From Chitinophagales bacterium (GTDB taxonomy: Bacteria > Bacteroidota > Bacteroidia > Chitinophagales > LD1): 64,000 bases of DNA. The notes under the pieces are model-generated. The model was not told the DNA's origin. It saw only the letters and a program-made list of their open reading frames with translations, and did not search any database. The stretch covers positions 1 through 64,000 of the forward strand of contig JAEUUZ010000041.1 in NCBI GenBank assembly GCA_016786765.1. The letters are read 5' to 3'. The translations under genes were made by a program, and so were the position numbers. Positions within the stretch are counted from its first letter, which is position 1. The number at the start of each line of letters is the position of its first letter. This document shows positions 61,000 to 64,000 of the stretch, one piece after another.

Positions 61000-62515
61000 T
61001 GGCTTTTCTTATTTTATTCACTAAATATTCTTTCCCTAAAAGGCAAGATGTGGTGATAAACGCACCTACAGTAACGCCTAAAACTCCATGTAAAACTATG
61101 TTTGCGCCAGTCAAAAACAAATTCGGAATTTTGGTAACAGGCGAAATAGTGGTTTGTAATGGATCATTAAAATCTTTGGCAATGCCATACATATTCCCAT
61201 CGGCTGTGCCAATATAATCGCGGTACGACAATGGCGTTGATATATAATAACGTTGTATTGCCCCTTCCAATTCAGGAAAACGTTTATACACTAATGCCAA
61301 CAACTTTTCAGCTTTCTCTTGCTTGAAGTGTTCGTAGTCTTCTCCCCTACTTTGCTCATCCAATGTAGTGTTCATCGTATCTTTCCATTGAGCCACTTCA
61401 TCAAAACGCATATAGGTCATCAGAATAATTCCATTGGTATAAGCGCTTCCTTTCTCAGGTACATTTTCGAATAATGCATAATGATGTGGCCACTCTTCGG
61501 GATGATAATTTACCGTATTCCAAACATCTGTATTGCAGTGATAGTAGTAGTTTCGATTATGAAACAAAACCGTATCCGGCTTCAATACAATATTCACAAT
61601 AAAAGCCGAAACTGTATTTTCGATACCTTGAATTCGTGATCGATAGGCTTTACGAAACAATGGCGTATCCGTTAAATCAAGGGTTTGGGCAGGATGCATA
61701 TTGGAAATAAACTGCGTTCCATAAAAACGTTCACCGGTATCGGTTTCAACATACACTGCTTTATCATTCTCCAATTCAATGTGTGTCACATTCTTTTTCC
61801 GCAGCACATCGCCTCCTGCTTCACGAATCGATTTCGCTAAAAGCTTTGCCAATTGATCGCCTCCTTTCACACAACGCCATGAACTTTCGATATAGCTATT
61901 CACAACAAGTGCATGCACATGTAATGGCGTTTTATTGCGATTACCGCCATACAATAAATGCGTTCCGGCTAATACAGCCCGTAACTTTTCATTATTCGTC
62001 AATGCATCAAAATACGCAGCAGCACTGGTAGTGAACACTGTTTTATCTTCATATTCATTACCCTCCTTGATGTTGTACATCGGAAAGTTATTGCATATCC
62101 GTTGAATATCGCTGCAATAGGTATCGATAGCCATTTGTTCATGAGGAAAACAAGTCAGCAATTTTTGTTTAAAATTATCGTAACCCATGCCATATGGGTA
62201 TTCTGTGGCATCATCACCTAATAAAATTACATCAAAACCATCTTCATCCATTTTTAACAACTCTAGGCGATCCATTAAACCTAAGTAATTGAAAAACTGA
62301 TATAGATTTTGGCCTTTATCCAAGCCGCTGATATAGTGAACACCGGTATCGAAAGTTACACCATCCCGCTTAAACGTTTGCAGATTGCCCCCAATCTGTT
62401 CGTTTTTTTCTAGCACACAAACTCGCTGTCCCTCTTTGCTGAGAATTGCTCCACAAACGAGACCACCAAGTCCACTTCCAATAATTACCGTATCGTATTC
62501 TTTTTGCTGCTGCAT
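60983..62515 (-). CDS. FAD oxidoreductase, RetSat/phytoene-desaturase-like
   Basis: 510 residues. Dinucleotide fold at the N-terminus: TVIIGSGLGGLVCGAILSKE (about 9-28) and VLEKNEQIGGNLQTFKRDG (about 34-52). FDTGVHYISGLDKG and the C-terminal NLFLTGANIVLHGVLGVTVG (about 462-481) match the retinol-saturase/CrtI branch. It probably saturates or oxidises an isoprenoid or fatty acyl chain; carotenoid genes are absent. Translation coupling with the C45 gene suggests a shared lipid or amide substrate. Confidence 0.88.
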   Translation of the reverse strand: MQQQKEYDTVIIGSGLGGLVCGAILSKEGQRVCVLEKNEQIGGNLQTFKRDGVTFDTGVHYISGLDKGQNLYQFFNYLGLMDRLELLKMDEDGFDVILLGDDATEYPYGMGYDNFKQKLLTCFPHEQMAIDTYCSDIQRICNNFPMYNIKEGNEYEDKTVFTTSAAAYFDALTNNEKLRAVLAGTHLLYGGNRNKTPLHVHALVVNSYIESSWRCVKGGDQLAKLLAKSIREAGGDVLRKKNVTHIELENDKAVYVETDTGERFYGTQFISNMHPAQTLDLTDTPLFRKAYRSRIQGIENTVSAFIVNIVLKPDTVLFHNRNYYYHCNTDVWNTVNYHPEEWPHHYALFENVPEKGSAYTNGIILMTYMRFDEVAQWKDTMNTTLDEQSRGEDYEHFKQEKAEKLLALVYKRFPELEGAIQRYYISTPLSYRDYIGTADGNMYGIAKDFNDPLQTTISPVTKIPNLFLTGANIVLHGVLGVTVGAFITTSCLLGKEYLVNKIRKANETLS

Positions 62516-62558
62516 GCTGTTATTGATGCGCCTACTTTAGCTAAAAGTACGTGCTGAA

Positions 62559-62588
62559 CAAATTTAGACAATAGTTACAGAGTTGCAA
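62559..62588 (-). promoter_or_regulatory. promoter of the RetSat-like/C45 operon
   Basis: On the minus strand TTG (62588-62586), 19 bases, then TAAATTTG (62566-62559), a full consensus match, 43 bases before the ATG at 62515. Confidence 0.7.
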
Positions 62589-62610
62589 GAACCAAAGATA
62601 ATGGACGTTC

Positions 62611-62646
62611 AAAAAAAAATGGCGCGAACAAACTGTCCGCACCATT
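62611..62646 (-). terminator. terminator of the Hsp20 operon
   Basis: AATGG and CCATT with inner G/C pairs form an imperfect hairpin. On the minus strand nine T follow. It lies 21 bases past the hsp20 stop. Confidence 0.7.
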
Positions 62647-62667
62647 GCACCAAAAAACAAGAAAATC

Positions 62668-63090
62668 TTATTGCACGTCTACCTTGTGTTCTTTCTTCTG
62701 TGCTAGTTCTGTTTTCGGCAAAGTAATTTCCAGAACACCGTTCGCGCTTTTTGCAGCTATTTGCTCCACATCTATTTGTCCGTTCAAGTATATAGTACGT
62801 TCAAAGTTTTTGATAGGAAACTCTTGGCGAGTGAAATTTGGTGATGCTGAATTCTCTTTTTTACCGATAATCAAAAGCACATCGTTTTCCACTTTTAAGC
62901 TGATGTCTTCTTTTGAAAAGCCCGTAGCATAAAGTTCAATCAAGAAAGCCTTATCCGTTTCGGTGATGTTCATGGGTACATTGTACTTCGGGCGTTTAAA
63001 ACCTCCCGAGAAAGGATGTCCGAGATGATTACTATAAAAAGTTCTTCCGTATGCAGGTCCGCAACCTGCGCTGTAACATGAGTGATACAT
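62668..63090 (-). CDS. Hsp20/alpha-crystallin family small heat shock protein
   Basis: 140 residues from the ATG at 63090 (MYHSCYSAGCGPAYGRTF); the frame extends to 63243 but that part overlaps the next gene. A Gly/His/aromatic N-terminal arm is followed by the alpha-crystallin domain (about 42-132): MNITETDKAFLIELYATGFS, DVLLIIGKKE, and ANGVLEITLPKTE, the G-x-L-x-I/V-x-LPK hallmark. It would form oligomers and hold unfolded proteins. Last gene of a three-gene run with two very small proteins. Confidence 0.92.
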   Translation of the reverse strand: MYHSCYSAGCGPAYGRTFYSNHLGHPFSGGFKRPKYNVPMNITETDKAFLIELYATGFSKEDISLKVENDVLLIIGKKENSASPNFTRQEFPIKNFERTIYLNGQIDVEQIAAKSANGVLEITLPKTELAQKKEHKVDVQ

Positions 63091-63103
63091 AGTTTTGTTT
63101 GTT

Positions 63104-63313
63104 TTATTGTTGAATTGAATTGTTTGTTGCAGGATGTTGTTCCTGAATAGTTTCATCTGCTTTTTGTTCGTGGCGATTACGTCCACACGATTCGCGTTGA
63201 TGACAAGGCGAGCAATGTCCATGTCGGTATTTATTGCCCACAAAGGCTTTCAAGCCTACGAAAGTGCCAATGGCTACCAATAGCACTAAGAAAAATTTAG
63301 GTCTTCTGTTCAT
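63104..63313 (-). CDS. small membrane protein with Cys/His motif
   Basis: 69 residues with an N-terminal membrane helix (about 6-25, FFLVLLVAIGTFVGLKAFVG) followed by HGHCSPCHQRESCGR (about 32-46), a compact Cys/His cluster that could bind a metal or haem (it contains CSPCH, a CxxCH haem-like motif), and a hydrophilic tail. It lies between an 84-residue membrane protein and hsp20. No family recognised. Confidence 0.65.
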   Translation of the reverse strand: MNRRPKFFLVLLVAIGTFVGLKAFVGNKYRHGHCSPCHQRESCGRNRHEQKADETIQEQHPATNNSIQQ

Positions 63314-63368
63314 ATTGTTTATTTATTCTGTTTTTAATATTGACGAATGAATTTCCTTTTTACTTTAA

Positions 63369-63623
63369 TTATCGTTTAGGTAAGTAAACAATATCTGATT
63401 CGGTTCTATACTGTTGGTATTGATCATCCGACATCGAGCGAATGTTATCGTTCATCATCATTTGATGATAGCCAAAGTGCCGTGCCATGCGCATTCTGCG
63501 GAAAAAGAAAATCCGCGAGATGAAAAAGAAGAAGAAAAAGATACCTAAGCAGAACGGCATAAAGAAAATACTCGCTCCTATGATTGCTCCTATAAATAAG
63601 GATTTTAGAATTGATGTTCCCAT
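63369..63623 (-). CDS. small aromatic-rich membrane protein
   Basis: 84 residues. Residues 5-40 are very hydrophobic with a run of Phe (FFFFFF) and one or two membrane helices; then a basic RMRMARHF stretch and a polar Met/Asn/Asp tail. First gene of the Hsp20 run. Similar small Phe/Met-rich membrane proteins often precede Hsp20 genes in Bacteroidota, which is context, not proof. Confidence 0.65.
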   Translation of the reverse strand: MGTSILKSLFIGAIIGASIFFMPFCLGIFFFFFFISRIFFFRRMRMARHFGYHQMMMNDNIRSMSDDQYQQYRTESDIVYLPKR

Positions 63624-63767
63624 TTTTTGTGGTTTAATTGTTTAAATTTTTGTTTATATAAATGAAGACGAGTAACCCGTTTTTTTACTTTAAACAATTT
63701 CATTTTTTTGAAAACATTTTTCCAAATCCTTTATCAATAGGCTTTTCAACACATATTCAAAACACAA

Positions 63768-63785
63768 AACCCACCGAAGTGGGTT
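63768..63785 (-). terminator. terminator of queD
   Basis: AACCCAC and GTGGGTT flank CGAA; on the minus strand the hairpin has a TTCG loop and TTTT follows. It lies 33 bases past the queD stop. Confidence 0.8.
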
Positions 63786-63818
63786 GCCGTTAGTTACCAT
63801 AAAAGAGAATATAGAAAT

Positions 63819-64000
63819 TTATCTGCCTTCGTAAATCACACCGGAAGTTGGTGTTTCGTTTAACTCGATTTTCGATAATTGCGGAAGTTCGGGTTTGATT
63901 CTATTCCACAACCAAATGGCCATTATTTCGCTGGTAGGATTTTCGAGTCCTGGAATATTATTCAGAAATTGATGGTCGATACTTTTGATAATAGGATCGA
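63819..64000 (-). CDS. queD: 6-carboxytetrahydropterin synthase QueD, C-terminal part
   Basis: Only the last 60 codons are in the window. They read through SIDHQFLNNIPGLENPTSEI and end ETPTSGVIYEGR, which match the QueD end: DHQ-x-LN, NPTSE (substrate-binding Glu) and the ET-x-x-x-G-x-x-Y-x-G tail. QueD makes 6-carboxytetrahydropterin, a precursor of queuosine. The N-terminus with the zinc histidines is outside. Queuosine modifies GUN-anticodon tRNAs, three of which are in the array at 14.2 kb. Confidence 0.9.
   Translation of the reverse strand, partial: DPIIKSIDHQFLNNIPGLENPTSEIMAIWLWNRIKPELPQLSKIELNETPTSGVIYEGR

Overview
The window is chromosomal DNA of a low-GC member of the Bacteroidota. 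The evidence is four secreted proteins with the C-terminal type IX secretion (T9SS) sorting domain, a TonB-ExbB-ExbD-ExbD energy-transduction operon, BshB1 of bacillithiol synthesis, promoters of the Bacteroidota form TTG-N16-19-TAnnTTTG, and few Shine-Dalgarno sequences. The family cannot be fixed from sequence alone. There is no rRNA, CRISPR array, integrase or complete insertion sequence. Most of the window is ordinary core genome.

Layout. 1-4.4 kb: purK and purE (AIR carboxylation), a LysM protein between them, bshB1, a DUF1569 protein, and a promoter-tRNA-Gly-tRNA-Leu unit. 4.4-11.7 kb: one 2416-residue T9SS surface protein with seven 51-residue repeats. 12.2-15.4 kb: an accessory island read leftward. 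It holds two tiny ORFs with their own terminators, eight closely packed and partly irregular tRNA genes, the RNA ligase rtcB, a further tiny ORF, an unexplained structured stretch with a tRNA-like T-arm, and a strong terminator. 15.5-26.4 kb: an LRR/dockerin T9SS protein, a helical hypothetical, GH105 and SUMF1-like proteins, a CoA-transferase, a barrel protein, a LysE exporter, an S1P-lyase-like enzyme and an M23 peptidase. 26.4-32.5 kb: the TonB operon (exbB, exbD, exbD, tonB, small membrane protein, PstS-like lipoprotein, TPR protein), preceded by a 31-residue basic peptide ORF. 32.5-49.6 kb: housekeeping enzymes (M20 dipeptidase, enoyl-CoA hydratase, MazG, a large NtrY-like kinase, NfeD protease, LysM protein, lipoate ligase, HMG-CoA lyase, phosphoribosyltransferase, an Fe-S/CCG redox pair, SCO-cytochrome c, LipA, a DNPH1-like hydrolase). 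49.7-64 kb: a second T9SS protein with nine units of the same 51-residue repeat, a dienoyl-CoA-reductase-like SDR, a dehydrogenase E2 subunit, a decayed small gene, an Omp28-type T9SS protein, iMazG, AcpS, a C45 hydrolase, a RetSat-like oxidoreductase, an Hsp20 operon with two tiny proteins, and the end of queD.

How the genes connect. PurK and PurE are consecutive purine steps. Lipoate ligase, LipA and the E2 subunit share the lipoyl cofactor. Enoyl-CoA hydratase, the SDR, HMG-CoA lyase and the CoA-transferase point to acyl-CoA and branched-chain catabolism. The TonB operon would power outer-membrane uptake, and the T9SS proteins would sit on or leave the surface. The most unusual locus is the tRNA array with RtcB: a tRNA gene block, an enzyme that reseals cleaved RNA, and an adjacent uncharacterised structured region probably share one transcript.
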